Of a DNA stretch of 64,000 nt, positions 42,601 through 49,513 are shown piece by piece. The translations under genes and the position numbers were made by a program. The notes under the pieces were generated by a model. The model saw only the letters and a program-made list of their open reading frames with translations, was not told the DNA's origin and ran no database searches. Positions within the stretch are counted from its first letter, which is position 1. Each line of letters starts with the position of its first letter. The stretch is from Owenia fusiformis (lineage: Eukaryota; Annelida; Polychaeta; Sabellida; Oweniidae): positions 23,269,915 through 23,333,914 of the forward strand of contig CAIIXF020000001.1 of assembly GCA_903813345.2 (NCBI GenBank), read 5' to 3'.

Positions 42601-45600
42601 TAAAACTCTACTTGGCATAGGATAAAACAACGTATCTTTCACTTGATACTGTGATGTCAAGCTTAAGCATTCAAACAGTGTATTTTGTCCCAAGATACAA
42701 TAAAGTACTGATTTCATTTATTTATCAATTCAGATGCCTTGGAATTAATGTAAACACTTGGTATATATTACCAATATTATTTTTACTTATTATTGGTAGT
42801 ACAATGACCAGGTTTCCTTTAATGTCTTTTGTCGTACTGTGCAGTTTGTAAAAAGAAAATTCAGAAAGTTGCAGTCTTGTATGAAAAACTGGTGAAAATC
42901 ATACTTGCTACAGCTTTTCCCATTTTCAGAAGCCAATAGATCTGTACGTGATATTTCACGATATCTGACAGTTTTTTTGTCCTTTTGGGTCTTTTTAAAA
43001 GTACATACAGAAGTGAATATTTGATCTAGAGCTCTGAAACTTCCAATATCAGAACTTGGTAGCATTATGTCTTGGTATCTTATGTTTGGGGTCTAAAAAA
43101 GTCACAGATGTTGAGAAAAATATTCATTAAGCAGCAGTTTCAGTTCAAAGTTAGTTAAAACTGCACTCACGACAGCTTTCTCTATTTTTGAACGCCGATA
43201 GATCGGTAAGTATTAGAATTAGGACCATGAAACTGCTCATATTATGTAGTCTTTGTGGTACTTTCTCATTGCAAAGGTAATTTGGAAACACTGTGACTTA
43301 CATTTCATGCGTTAGTGAACACTGAAAATGAAACATCCTATTAGATTTCATCATGATACATTGTACAAAATTGAAAACGTATATATAAAATATGTAGAGT
43401 CCTATATTTTAGTAATGAATGAATTACAATGTCAAGGAACAAGTGAAAATGTTAAAAATGCATTGATTTGCTTTCTATCATTATAAGTTTTTAATTGTAT
43501 GCTGCAAAATGATAACATTGACCACGCCCACTTTCCAGGGGTAGGGTACTATAAAGTCATATTAAAAATCATAAATAGTACATTATCATTATTATAATTG
43601 TATTACAATATCAAACAAAGCTTGAATTAGTTTTTAGAAAACAATTTTGAGCTATTTAAGCTGCCATCTTTTGCTGGAAGCTACAAATATAAGATACGTG
43701 AGACTTAAAAATGACTAAAATTGCATATTTTTTTCCTATTAATTGCAATATTTCTGAGACTAATACAGATATCGGCCTATAACTTTAGGATATTATTCAT
43801 CTTTGGACTAGTAATGTGTGCTGTAGAAAGCAGAACAATAGCAACTATATCCTTTATGTTATGAAATAGTCTTATAGTACCCCCTGAAATCGCAGGAATT
43901 GAAGTCCAATTCGGCCGTGAAAATTGTTTTTACCACTTTAAAGGCCATCACCTTATATTTTCTTACACCTACTAGGTCACTCTAACATACTGCATTGCCA
44001 AAAGTTACTTCTTGCAAACTTCCGGCAAAACCGTGCCAGCATCTGATACATAAATGTAAACATCAAATCAGTAGATTACAGGAATTTCAGAGAAGTGATT
44101 GGGATTCCAAAGGTCATTACAAGAATGCTTTCGTAAAATCATGGTTCTGAAATCAATTTCTGTTACCATGGATATCATGAAGTTATAGAGAACAATAGAG
44201 TTAAGAATTCTTAATTCACGAAGGGTTCTTAACAATCCCCTGATAATGATATTAATATGCAGTTGAAGATTTACAGCCAGCTTGTCAACATAACCATTAC
44301 AACTGGTATTTTCTTATTCTGATACCCTGGAATATCGTTTCTGAGAGTGAAAATCATTTATAAATGCACCATGAAGCAACACTTGCAAGTATGACCAATC
44401 ATGAATATCAGCATATTTTTTTAGGTTTCGCGACCTAATAGAAATATTTTTACTTTAATGCATTATCATCAAATATAGGAGGTAAGTTTGTCATTGCACT
44501 TTCTTGCATGGATTTTTTCAGAAGTTTATTTAACCTTTACCATGCTGCCTTATTTCAGCAAATATATCCCACGCAACTGGCTTATTTTTCAAAGAGTGCA
44601 AAAAATGATATACCTGGACTAAATAATTAATATCTCAATAACTACTGAATGAATCTGGATAAAATTTTCACAAAGGGAAGATACAGTGGCCTGGCTCATG
44701 AAAAAAATGTTCTCATGAATTTATTCGTACATTAACACGACTGGGCATAAATATACCATGAATACTCCTCCGGAATCCGCCGCTCCGCCTCTTCGTCTGG
44801 ACAGAATCCAAATCTGAATTTGCAGCGATCGAATGTTCAATTTTTCAATTCAGAAAATATTCTAGTTTCTATTTTCGATGACCGTTATCGGCTTCCAAGA
44901 GCCTAAAGAGCTCGAAATCGTAATCCATTTCCTCCACATTTTCGTTGTGATCGTATTTGTCCACCATTTTGTACGATTCGTTCACTAAAAACGACTAAAA
45001 CACTGTTTAAATTGTTGAATTGAGAATTATTTTTCGAAATATCGCCATTTCTAGGTCAACAGGAAGTCATGTTAGGCACTGAATAAATCGGGCAATCTAA
45101 TTGGACAATACGAATGGCGCGAAAAAGTAAAGTTTTTAAAAGTTTGAAATCGGACGTACGGGTCCGCCGGCAGTTGTGAGAGACATTTTAGTCTCGGTGG
45201 ACTCGTCCGCCGGCAGCACGCTAAAGGTTAATTTCAACAGGCAGTTTCAAATGTTACTTGCCATGATCCCAAAACTTTTGCTACTGTTTCAACTATAGCG
45301 ACAACTGGTCAATTTTAACATGTGAACAATGGATACAAAGTAATCTATTTCTCACAGAAAATACACTATTTCTCAACAGATGTGACATTCTGGTGCTGGA
45401 CTGTTAGGTAGTCAAATAACTGTTGCTTCAGAATAAATAATTACCATGAACATGTCAGAGATGCATCAAAATGAGAGAAGCCACACAGCTGATATTCAAA
45501 CCACAAGCAATCCAAAAATATCAAAACATTTTGCATCAAAAATATCAATACACGTCCATCTTTCAATGTACCATTTATCTTATGGCTGTTTTCTCTGATT

Positions 45601-48398
45601 GGTTATCTTCTAAGTCATCATCTTCAACACTTATTACCTTGATTGATTGATTGATTAACTTGATTCTATATTTGTCAAGTAGACTGATTTCAAAGGTTTT
45701 TCGAGATTGTATCCCTCTGGAATGAAGAGATATACTCTAGGACATTTTGAAACTCTACTGGTTTGGATTTACCCCTTTTGAAAGTGAAGTGAACACCTTT
45801 TCAGTTTAAATCAGACAAAACTTTTGTGACATTGAGAGAATGGATTTATGGATGTTAGAATTGATTGAGGTCAGAATCATGTGTATGGCTAATGCTGAAA
45901 ATGTTTTGTTCCCTAAACATTATCTAGATAGACAGAAATAGAGTTTCCACCTCGACTGATAGAAATAAGTCGTGATCTGCACAGAGGCACCTGAAACTTT
46001 CCATAGTTTCACAAACAACGCCTACTGATGTTTGGAACATTTGGAGATCAAAAGTATCCAGTAATTTAGTTTCAGGCACAAGCGGATTATTGCCTGTGTG
46101 TAAAGGCATGGGATCCACAGGCAATGGAACATAGAAATAATCCCCCCCCCACTCTCTATATATAAGTAAAATAAAACAGGAACTTAACGGAGAAACTTGA
46201 CCCAGTTTTTTTGCCAGTCATATTACTGCTACTGAGGGTTGTCATTCAGTATTTTTCATACCTATGCAAAGATTATACATTGAATACGATTTATAGTTAC
46301 TTACCAATACCAACTCAACCTAGTTATACTGGAAAATTGCAAAATTGTGACGAAAAAATTGACCGTTTTGGATTCACCACATTTCGGCGGCCACCAACAG
46401 CGACATCTATCATATCCACGACAAATGTCACACTATTTCATTATTTTATTTTATTTGAAAATAACTACAAGTGAGACTTGAACAATGGATTTGTGGCTTG
46501 AAATAGATTCTTATTTTACTTATATATAGAGAGTGGGGAGGGGGATTATTTCTATGTTCCATTGCCTGTGCATGGGATCAGTTGAAAGCCCATGGTAATA
46601 GTCATATAAATCTGACCCTCGTATGATGTTATTTGTTGTTATTTTTTCTGATTTGGATATTTATTTTTCTTATTTTCTTGCATACGAGGACCGTGTATGC
46701 AAAGAAAATGATAAAAAATAAATATCCAAATAAGAACAAGGAATATCGAAGAACGGCATACAACGGTCGGATTTATATGACTATATGGTAAAGGCTACAG
46801 TATCAGAATCAGTCAGCAGCCTTTGACATAGGTAGTCATATAAATCTGACCCTCGTATGATGTTATTTGTTGTTATTTTTTCCGATTTGGATATTTATTT
46901 TTTCTTATTTTCTTGCATACTAGGGTCATACACACTCCTCGCATCTAAATTGCGGGAAATGCTTTCCTGGCCTGTCTACCCAACCAAATTCACACAAATG
47001 ATAAATAAATTTCTTTGCTTCAACTATAAAGTATTTAATCTTACCTTAGACACATAAAACGCTTGGTAATTGAAGAAATATAAGCATGCCGCTTGAATTT
47101 TAAAATTTTTTCATTTTGCCATGCCAAGGTCACTTCCGGGTTAATCTAAGTCTAGATGTAAAACTATATCAAACGAAATCATAAGTACTTGTTGCACGAA
47201 GATTCAGTTGAAAGGGAAGCAGTGTCGTTAAGAAGGGAAGTTATTTGGAAAAGTTATTGTTTCAAAATGAGAAAAGTAATAAGAATTATCTACGCCCCTT
47301 ACACTTGAGATACCTACCTCAATGCATTATAGAACTCAAGATGTAACTTCTAATATATTGGAACCGCCGATTGTCTGGGTATATCGGCAGAACGGGAACA
47401 TTTTCTCTTTTTCATCGAGAGAGATTCCATCACTTTTCAAAATGGCGGTTGGATTTAAAAGGGGAATCCCCCGTTTGGCTGTCCCGGATGTAGCCCGGAA
47501 GTACCAATATGGAGGAATTTGACGGTTGAAATAAGTTAAATGTTACACGCAAATATTGCGATCAAAAACGAAAATGTCTTCGTTCTGCTGATAAACCCAG
47601 ACAATTGTGGATTCAACTACACGAAAAGAATGCTAAATTACCAAGGAATCTATTGAAGTAGGTATCTGAAGTGTAAGATAAGTAAAAAATTCTCCCATGT
47701 TGTAATCGCACAGGCAAAAGATTGAGATGTTCACAGGACCATAGTCTGGGAACGGGATAATTGGAATCGATCTCTGTGTAATAAATAATTATGATTCAGT
47801 TTCGCTAGATGTTTTACATTTAGACTACCGGAAACAACATTCAGCAACATGGCGGGCGATAATGAAAATATAATTCAATTGATTATATTTCGTCAATTAT
47901 CAAGCGTTTTACATGTCTAAGGTAAGATTTAACACTTTGATGTTGGAGCTAAATAATTACTCGATAATTTGTGTGACTTTGGTTAGTATGGTAACTATGG
48001 TTACTAAGACAGGCCAGAAAAGCGTTTACCGCAATTTGTCAGCAATAATATCTACGACCGTATATGCTAAGAAAATGATAAAAAATAAATATCCAAATAG
48101 GAACAAGGAATATCGAAGAACAGCATACAACGGTCGGATTTATATGACTAGACATAGGTAACTCAGGACAAGTTGTTTAATTATGCAGAGTCCCGTTTCT
48201 TTCGCTGCGAAATTGTCACGAGAATAATTCAACACAGCTGTAGCTGGAAGGCAATAAACCGAGAAGAACCTGCAATGTTTTGATATGATTCACAATGTTT
48301 TCTTCTTCACAAAAAAAATAAATCAGTAAAAAAATACATCCTCACCTAAACTTAGGAGAGTCCTTTAGGCACTCGTTGAAATCTATGTTAGGACGCAT
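18534..48398 (-). CDS. ACAP: ACAP-family Arf GTPase-activating protein, BAR-domain portion (3' part missing)
   Basis: Coding exons in transcript order: 48346-48398, 32972-33029, 31936-31994, 31096-31156, (27872-27889 optional microexon), 23009-23062, 21915-21973, 21512-21695, 20994-21038, 19212-19307, 18534-18608. All are bounded by AG/GT and all phases join exactly. The spliced product is 248 residues (254 with the microexon). It aligns without gaps, from memory, with the N-terminal BAR domain of vertebrate ACAP2/ACAP3: start IDFNECLKDSPKFR, then LEEAEEDIDILETRLDK, NALVKHAQ, LDYVFQ, YFHQGNDLF and EMEERHTLVQQK. ACAPs use the BAR domain to dimerise and bind curved endosomal membrane, a PH domain for phosphoinositides, and a zinc-finger GAP domain for Arf6. 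The PH, ArfGAP and ankyrin parts should follow the exon ending at 18534 but are not seen in the window. Intron 1 is 15.3 kb and full of mobile elements. Which vertebrate paralogue it matches best is undecided. Confidence 0.93.
19212..19307 (-). CDS. ACAP: ACAP coding exon 9
   Basis: Encodes 32 residues beginning MLAYMHAQNAYFHQGNDLF, phase 0 at both ends, donor GTAATTAG. It corresponds to the LSFMYAHLAFFHQGYDLF helix of ACAP2. Confidence 0.95.
19588..20460. repeat. Tandem array, about six 132-157 bp units with AAAATGGCGGCCATTTT blocks
   Basis: Units start near 19588, 19731, 19863, 20020, 20152 and 20309, each beginning CACCTTCTACCAAAAGTGTC or a close variant. Two spacings are about 157 bp because of an extra CCGCCATTTTTCAAAATG block. 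Each unit contains AACAAAATCGCTCC and TTTTCGAGTTATAG. Long minus-strand open frames over it are repeat artefacts. It lies in the ACAP intron between exons 8 and 9. Confidence 0.9.
20583..20875. repeat. Repeat end with GGAC/GTAC tetranucleotide tail
   Basis: A block related to the preceding array (AAAATGGCCGCCATTTTG, TATGAATAAAATCG, TTTGAGTTATTGCC) runs into a 120-bp tract of GGAC, GGAT and GTAC tetranucleotides (about 20706-20830). It ends with the hairpin CCCTTCGAACTTCGTTCG followed by ATGGGATAAAA. Open frames with Arg/Thr/Asp repeats here are microsatellite translations. Confidence 0.8.
20994..21038 (-). CDS. ACAP: ACAP coding exon 8
   Basis: Encodes MNILHSKKRFDVLDT, phase 0 at both ends; matches the INVLQSKRRSEIL segment of ACAP2. 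Donor GTAAG. It is only 45 nt but is flanked by proper splice sites and conserved in sequence. Confidence 0.92.
21512..21695 (-). CDS. ACAP: ACAP coding exon 7, core of the BAR domain
   Basis: The largest BAR exon, 184 nt: one base plus 61 codons, from DIRKIKEAKKHFDKL through NALVKHAQ to LDYVFQ. Donor GTAAG. The plus-strand open frames over this exon are antisense shadows. Confidence 0.95.
21915..21973 (-). CDS. ACAP: ACAP coding exon 6
   Basis: Encodes ILLDQAHRSICKTLHNFIR plus AA, completed to Asn by exon 7. Acceptor TTTTTAG, donor GTAAGTT. Confidence 0.93.
23009..23062 (-). CDS. ACAP: ACAP coding exon 5
   Basis: Encodes QSLGRFTHDMTEIQKYQS, phase 0 at both ends. Acceptor CCTTTCAG, donor GTAAGTGT. 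It aligns with TSLTKFSDSLQEMINFHT of ACAP2. Confidence 0.92.
23180..23285. mobile_element. Short MITE-like copy, ATGTCACCACC family
   Basis: Starts AAAATGTCACCACCTGC, contains GATGCC and AACACTGACCACC repeats and AAAGTTGGAGACTATAAC, and ends in a weak hairpin TTAGTGACATAAAAA. Same ends as the large satellite-bearing copies at 28689 and 53786. No coding capacity. Confidence 0.65.
24239..24350. mobile_element. Truncated ATGTCACCACC-family copy
   Basis: Starts AAAATGTCACCACCTGCC and continues with GCCAAACA/ACCACCAAA repeats and AGTTAGAGACTATG. The usual hairpin tail is replaced by the left end of the 24.36-26.41 kb element, which suggests that element inserted into this copy. Confidence 0.6.
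24363..26408. mobile_element. 2.0-kb inverted-repeat element with CACGTG-containing TIRs
   Basis: The left end (CACGCCTGACCATCGACAAGG through GTCACGTGACAGTGACAAA to about 24440) is matched in inverse orientation by about 26325-26408 (GTACTACGGTATATTTTGTC through GTCACGTGAC to TCGATGGTAAGGCGTG). The TIRs are about 75-80 bp with few mismatches. No transposase frame is visible, so it is non-autonomous. It contains a mariner-type MITE at 25072-25691. The exact outer boundaries and the TSD are not certain. Confidence 0.75.
25072..25691. mobile_element. TA-flanked mariner/Tc1-type MITE
   Basis: Ends are TA|CAGAGTGTCCCAAAGTATG and CATACTTTCGGGACACCCTG|TA. The inverted arms extend about 110 bp inward (TAGGCAGACATATACCAAT, TATGTGTCATATATCATTTT on the left; their complements on the right). 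TA duplication plus CAGRGTGTCCC termini is the usual mark of Tc1/mariner-derived MITEs. It lies inside the 24.36-26.41 kb element. Confidence 0.82.
26903..27080. mobile_element. 178-bp TA-flanked MITE with CAGTAAAAC termini
   Basis: Ends TA|CAGTAAAACTTGTGTATAG and CTAAGACAGGTTTTACTG|TA are inverted. The interior holds several GTGTTCACTAGAGAGAGG-like repeats. Termini and TA target fit a Tc1/mariner-type MITE. It lies in the ACAP intron between exon 4 and exon 5. Confidence 0.75.
27872..27889 (-). CDS. ACAP: Candidate 18-nt ACAP microexon (DDYKAA)
   Basis: An 18-nt open segment lies in the 8-kb intron between exons 4 and 5. It has a strong pyrimidine-rich acceptor (TTTCTCATTCCAG) and a consensus donor (GTAAGTAG). 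It is in phase 0 on both sides, so inclusion adds six residues (DDYKAA) between DDVVS and QSLGRF. Skipping it gives the gap-free family alignment, so it would be an alternative cassette. Splice-site quality and matching phase are seen; use in vivo is inferred. Confidence 0.5.
28689..30810 (+). mobile_element. Satellite-bearing repeat element, copy A
   Basis: The element opens AAAATGTCACCACCTAG and closes with the hairpin ATGTCACCACTTTTGGTG + GTGACAT. In between are about 13-14 tandem units of roughly 130-150 bp (28716-30640), each with TTTGAATTTCTGAGAACATG, TAGATGATTTTGAAAA, TTTGAAGCAAGTTGAAAA and a cluster of TGACCTT/AAGGTCA motifs. A CGCCGGACGCCAACC microsatellite (30684-30764) precedes the 3' hairpin. 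No coding frame. It lies in the ACAP intron between exon 4 and the microexon, and has an inverted counterpart at 53786-55735. Confidence 0.85.
31096..31156 (-). CDS. ACAP: ACAP coding exon 4
   Basis: One base completes Ile, then NFTRGVQELVMYFKQDDVVS. Acceptor TTTCCAG, donor GTAAG. It ends in phase 0 at the point where the candidate microexon can be inserted. Confidence 0.92.
31802..31935. other. Short intronic stretch before ACAP exon 3's donor
   Basis: Contains a fragment ending AATAAATTTGAATTTTGAATC that looks like a retroelement 3' tail. Nothing else was recognised. Confidence 0.25.
31936..31994 (-). CDS. ACAP: ACAP coding exon 3
   Basis: Encodes VVKLCNHMIEVGKTFNTAN plus AT, completed to Ile by exon 4. 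Acceptor ATTACAG, donor GTAAGTG. It corresponds to LVKLCIAMIDTGKAFCVAN of ACAP2. Confidence 0.93.
32972..33029 (-). CDS. ACAP: ACAP coding exon 2
   Basis: Starts with one base completing Arg, then ASLEEAEEDIDILETRLDK; donor GTATCAG, acceptor TTACAG. It forms the first part of BAR helix 1. Confidence 0.92.
33214..33348. mobile_element. Short MITE-like copy, ATGTCACCACC family
   Basis: Begins ATGTCACCACCTGTC, carries GCCAACCACCAACCGC and GCCAAATGCC-type repeats, then AAAAAGTTAGAAACTATA and a decayed hairpin ATATGTCAACACTTGTGATA ending TTGACAT. No coding capacity. Confidence 0.65.
33349..36802. other. Intron 1 of ACAP, no recognised element
   Basis: Non-coding by inspection; short open frames (for example at 35007-35246) show no family motif and no flanking splice logic. 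It is part of the 15.3-kb first ACAP intron. Confidence 0.5.
36803..36919. mobile_element. Decayed short copy, ATGTCACCACC family
   Basis: Begins AAAATGTCACCTCCTGC, has GATGCCAACTACCGCC and AAAAAGTTGGAGATTATAAC, and a decayed 3' hairpin (ATGTTACCACTTCTGGAGC). It is the most diverged member of the family in the window. Confidence 0.55.
37870..38045 (+). mobile_element. Probable non-LTR retrotransposon 3' end
   Basis: The sequence GACCAGTTTTGTACTGATAG, then GAGAATAAATATAG and a terminal (AAATC)n tract at about 38028-38045, looks like the 3' tail of a LINE. No reverse transcriptase frame lies upstream, as expected for a 5'-truncated copy. The assignment rests on the tail pattern alone. Confidence 0.4.
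40735..41334. mobile_element. 600-bp palindromic MITE with TTAA target duplication
   Basis: Flanked by TTAA at 40731-40734 and 41335-41338, with inverted ends AGGAATATTCCTTGCC and GGCAAGGAATATTCCT. The arms pair for over 200 bp (for example AAGCTGCCATCTTTTAA with TTAAAAGATGGCAGCT, and GGAAGTGATGTCATC with GATGACATCACTTCC). No frame. TTAA targets are used by piggyBac and some Kolobok elements; superfamily is not assigned. It is nested in the 5-kb foldback element. Confidence 0.85.
41395..41880. repeat. AT-rich hairpin cluster with GATATTCGATGGTT motifs
   Basis: Two direct copies of ACCATCGAATATCACTTTT are followed by two inverted copies (GTGATATTCGAT..GTTT) at 41690-41762, giving a long stem. 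Similar text (TATTCGACGGTTTGGGGATT and GTGATATTCGATTATAT) recurs at 50795-50880, marking a dispersed repeat. Confidence 0.6.
42205..42630. repeat. Inverted-repeat insertion within the foldback element
   Basis: TTTATCCTATACCAAGTAGAG at 42363-42383 is inverted near 42605-42626 (CTCTACTTGGCATAGGATAA). Between are GGAAGCGGGAAGATATGCAC direct repeats (three copies near 42470-42515) and GGATATGG blocks. The short plus-strand open frame reads the GRYAPKRE-type repeat and is not taken as a gene. Confidence 0.5.
44534..45227 (-). mobile_element. piggyBac-like non-autonomous element, TTAA flanked
   Basis: TTAA sits at 44530-44533 and 45228-45231. The inverted ends are CCTTTACCATGCTGCC (left) and, in complement, CCTTTAGCGTGCTGCC (right), 14 of 16 matching. 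A TTAA target and CCYT-type ends are the piggyBac hallmark. The right end is GC-richer and holds two direct copies of GTCCGCCGGCAG. A short minus-strand frame (44869-44967) may be what remains of the transposase start. At 694 bp it cannot encode a full transposase. Confidence 0.8.
44869..44967 (-). pseudogene. 32-codon remnant frame inside the piggyBac-like element
   Basis: ATG at 44967 with context AAAATGG opens MVDKYDHNENVEEMDYDFEL and stops at TAG after HRK. The acidic character fits N-termini of piggyBac transposases, but no catalytic DDD region follows. It is interpreted as a truncated leftover; it could also be chance. Confidence 0.35.
46116..46570. mobile_element. 455-bp MITE with perfect 9-bp target duplication
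   Basis: Inverted ends CACAGGCAATGGAACATAG and CTATGTTCCATTGCCTGTG continue inward through AAATAATCCCCC and ACTCTCTATATATAAGTAAA, about 60 bp in all. The flanks are identical 9-mers, CATGGGATC at 46107-46115 and 46571-46579. A 9-bp TSD is typical of Mutator-like (MULE) elements; superfamily is an inference. The internal 87-codon frame has no family signature. Confidence 0.85.
46599..46783. mobile_element. 185-bp palindromic MITE, TAGTCATATAAATC family
   Basis: Ends TAGTCATATAAATCTGACC and GGTCGGATTTATATGACTA; the whole element folds on itself (TGATTTGGATATTTATTTTT against AAAATAAATATCCAAATAAG). Flanks CATGGTAA (46591-46598) and TATGGTAA (46784-46791) match in 7 of 8 positions, consistent with an 8-bp TSD. 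Confidence 0.82.
46833..48150. mobile_element. 1.3-kb element of the TAGTCATATAAATC family, perfect 8-bp TSD
   Basis: The same termini as the 185-bp MITE 50 bp to its left, with TIRs of about 95 bp, flanked by GACATAGG at both 46825-46832 and 48151-48158. It carries unrelated DNA between the TIRs, including a nested inverted-repeat insert (47298-47677). The 47322-47522 and 47913-48161 open frames lie inside it and show no known domain. Confidence 0.85.
47298..47677. mobile_element. Nested inverted-repeat insert
   Basis: Left end CTTACACTTGAGATACCTAC and right end GTAGGTATCTGAAGTGTAAG are inverted with one mismatch. No clear target duplication was resolved. It is nested in the 46833-48150 element. 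Confidence 0.6.
48346..48398 (-). CDS. ACAP: ACAP coding exon 1 (start codon)
   Basis: Encodes MRPNIDFNECLKDSPKF plus AG of an Arg codon completed by exon 2, and ends at donor GTGAGG. The ATG has A at -3, and an in-frame TAA lies 36 nt upstream, which supports this start. It matches the family N-terminus (VDFEECLKDSPRFR in ACAP2). Confidence 0.93.
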
Positions 48399-49508
48399 TT
48401 TCTGGTTCTTGGATTGTGTATCTTTAAACGGTTTATGTTAATCCTTAGTTAAATCTCATGATATGGTGTAATGAACGTATTTTAGTAGTGTACAAAACTT
48501 CAAAATTTTACTTCCATGTTGAATGACTAAACGAGGTCAAAGGTCATTGTCAGAAAATAATCAAGATTATTACTAAATTACAAATATAATACCCAATTCG
48601 GTATATAAATGTATTATTATTATATTCTATATGTATTTAAAAAAATCTATCAAAAAATTGTTTATTTGCAAAATTAATGAAATCTCGTGCACTCGCTAAT
48701 CTCGTTCTCTAGCAGCCATTTCTAGGTCAAGCTTCTTGTTATTTTGTGCCGGTGAATAGTTTGGTAAGTATCGGGAGCAGTTTGTAATGAATCACTATTC
48801 TAATGAAATACGGAACTAAAATAGGTATGGAAGATAATATTGTACAATTGTCAAGACTTTCTTACTTGAACAGTATTCACACGGATGAGTAGAAGAAGTG
48901 ACCTTCATCAAAGTCATCATTCATTTTTGTCTTTTTTCATTTTGGCATGTTGGTAATTTTCTTTTGTTGCAGATAAGGTTATTCTTTACCTCAACATCAC
49001 TATTAAGAATTTTGTATTTTATTTGCACTTGCTCATTTTGTTAATTAGCCTTTGGTGTAGATTTTGACTTGTGTTTGTTCAACTTTTGACCTCTAAAAAA
49101 TATTGGTCAAATGATTTATAACTGTAGGTTAGGGGGTTTTGACCTTGGCTGGTTGCTCTTTTGAGTCTTAGATAAGAGACCAGAGAAATTTGCATGGTTG
49201 CACAATCTAAAATCTCTGCATCTTTTAGTATTAGTTGCATCTTTTACAAAATAGCGGAGCAGGGGGTACACGTTAGATCTAGTATGTATCCAACAGACTG
49301 ACTAGAAGTCAGTCTGTTATGATGTACTACTTTCCTGTGGAAATTGCAGTGAAATTTTTTGCATAAAATTATCAATTAGAGGAACAATTTCGTCAATAAA
49401 ATAAACATTACAAAATTTCAATTAAATAGTAAGGTACAATTAAATGCAATAAAAAGTAACACAGCATATTGTCAAGTGGAAATAAAGCTAGTGAAGTAAC
49501 AAATGTGC
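48399..49508. other. Region upstream of the ACAP start codon
   Basis: This should hold the ACAP 5' UTR and possibly its promoter or first non-coding exon. No TATA box, CpG-rich block or initiator could be singled out. No other gene is seen. Confidence 0.4.
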
Positions 49509-49513
49509 AAATT

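Larger units (their letters stand above)
38984..44048. mobile_element. 5-kb foldback element with inverted arms of about 1.1 kb
   Basis: The left arm (38984 to about 40230) is repeated in reverse complement at about 42890-44048. Ends are TATCAGATGCTGGCAC and GTGCCAGCATCTGATA. Shared landmarks run through both arms, including TTTGCCGGAAGTTTGC, CACTTTCCAGGGGTAGGG and GATTTCATCATGATACATTG. The arms differ by scattered substitutions and indels. The centre (40230-42890) holds other inserts, among them a TTAA-flanked element at 40735-41334. No transposase frame was found. The target duplication is not clear. It lies in ACAP intron 1. Confidence 0.85.

Noticed and set aside
45924-46124. 66-codon minus-strand frame next to the 9-bp-TSD MITE
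   Set aside because: It runs into the MITE terminus, has no domain signature, and the frame is likely chance.
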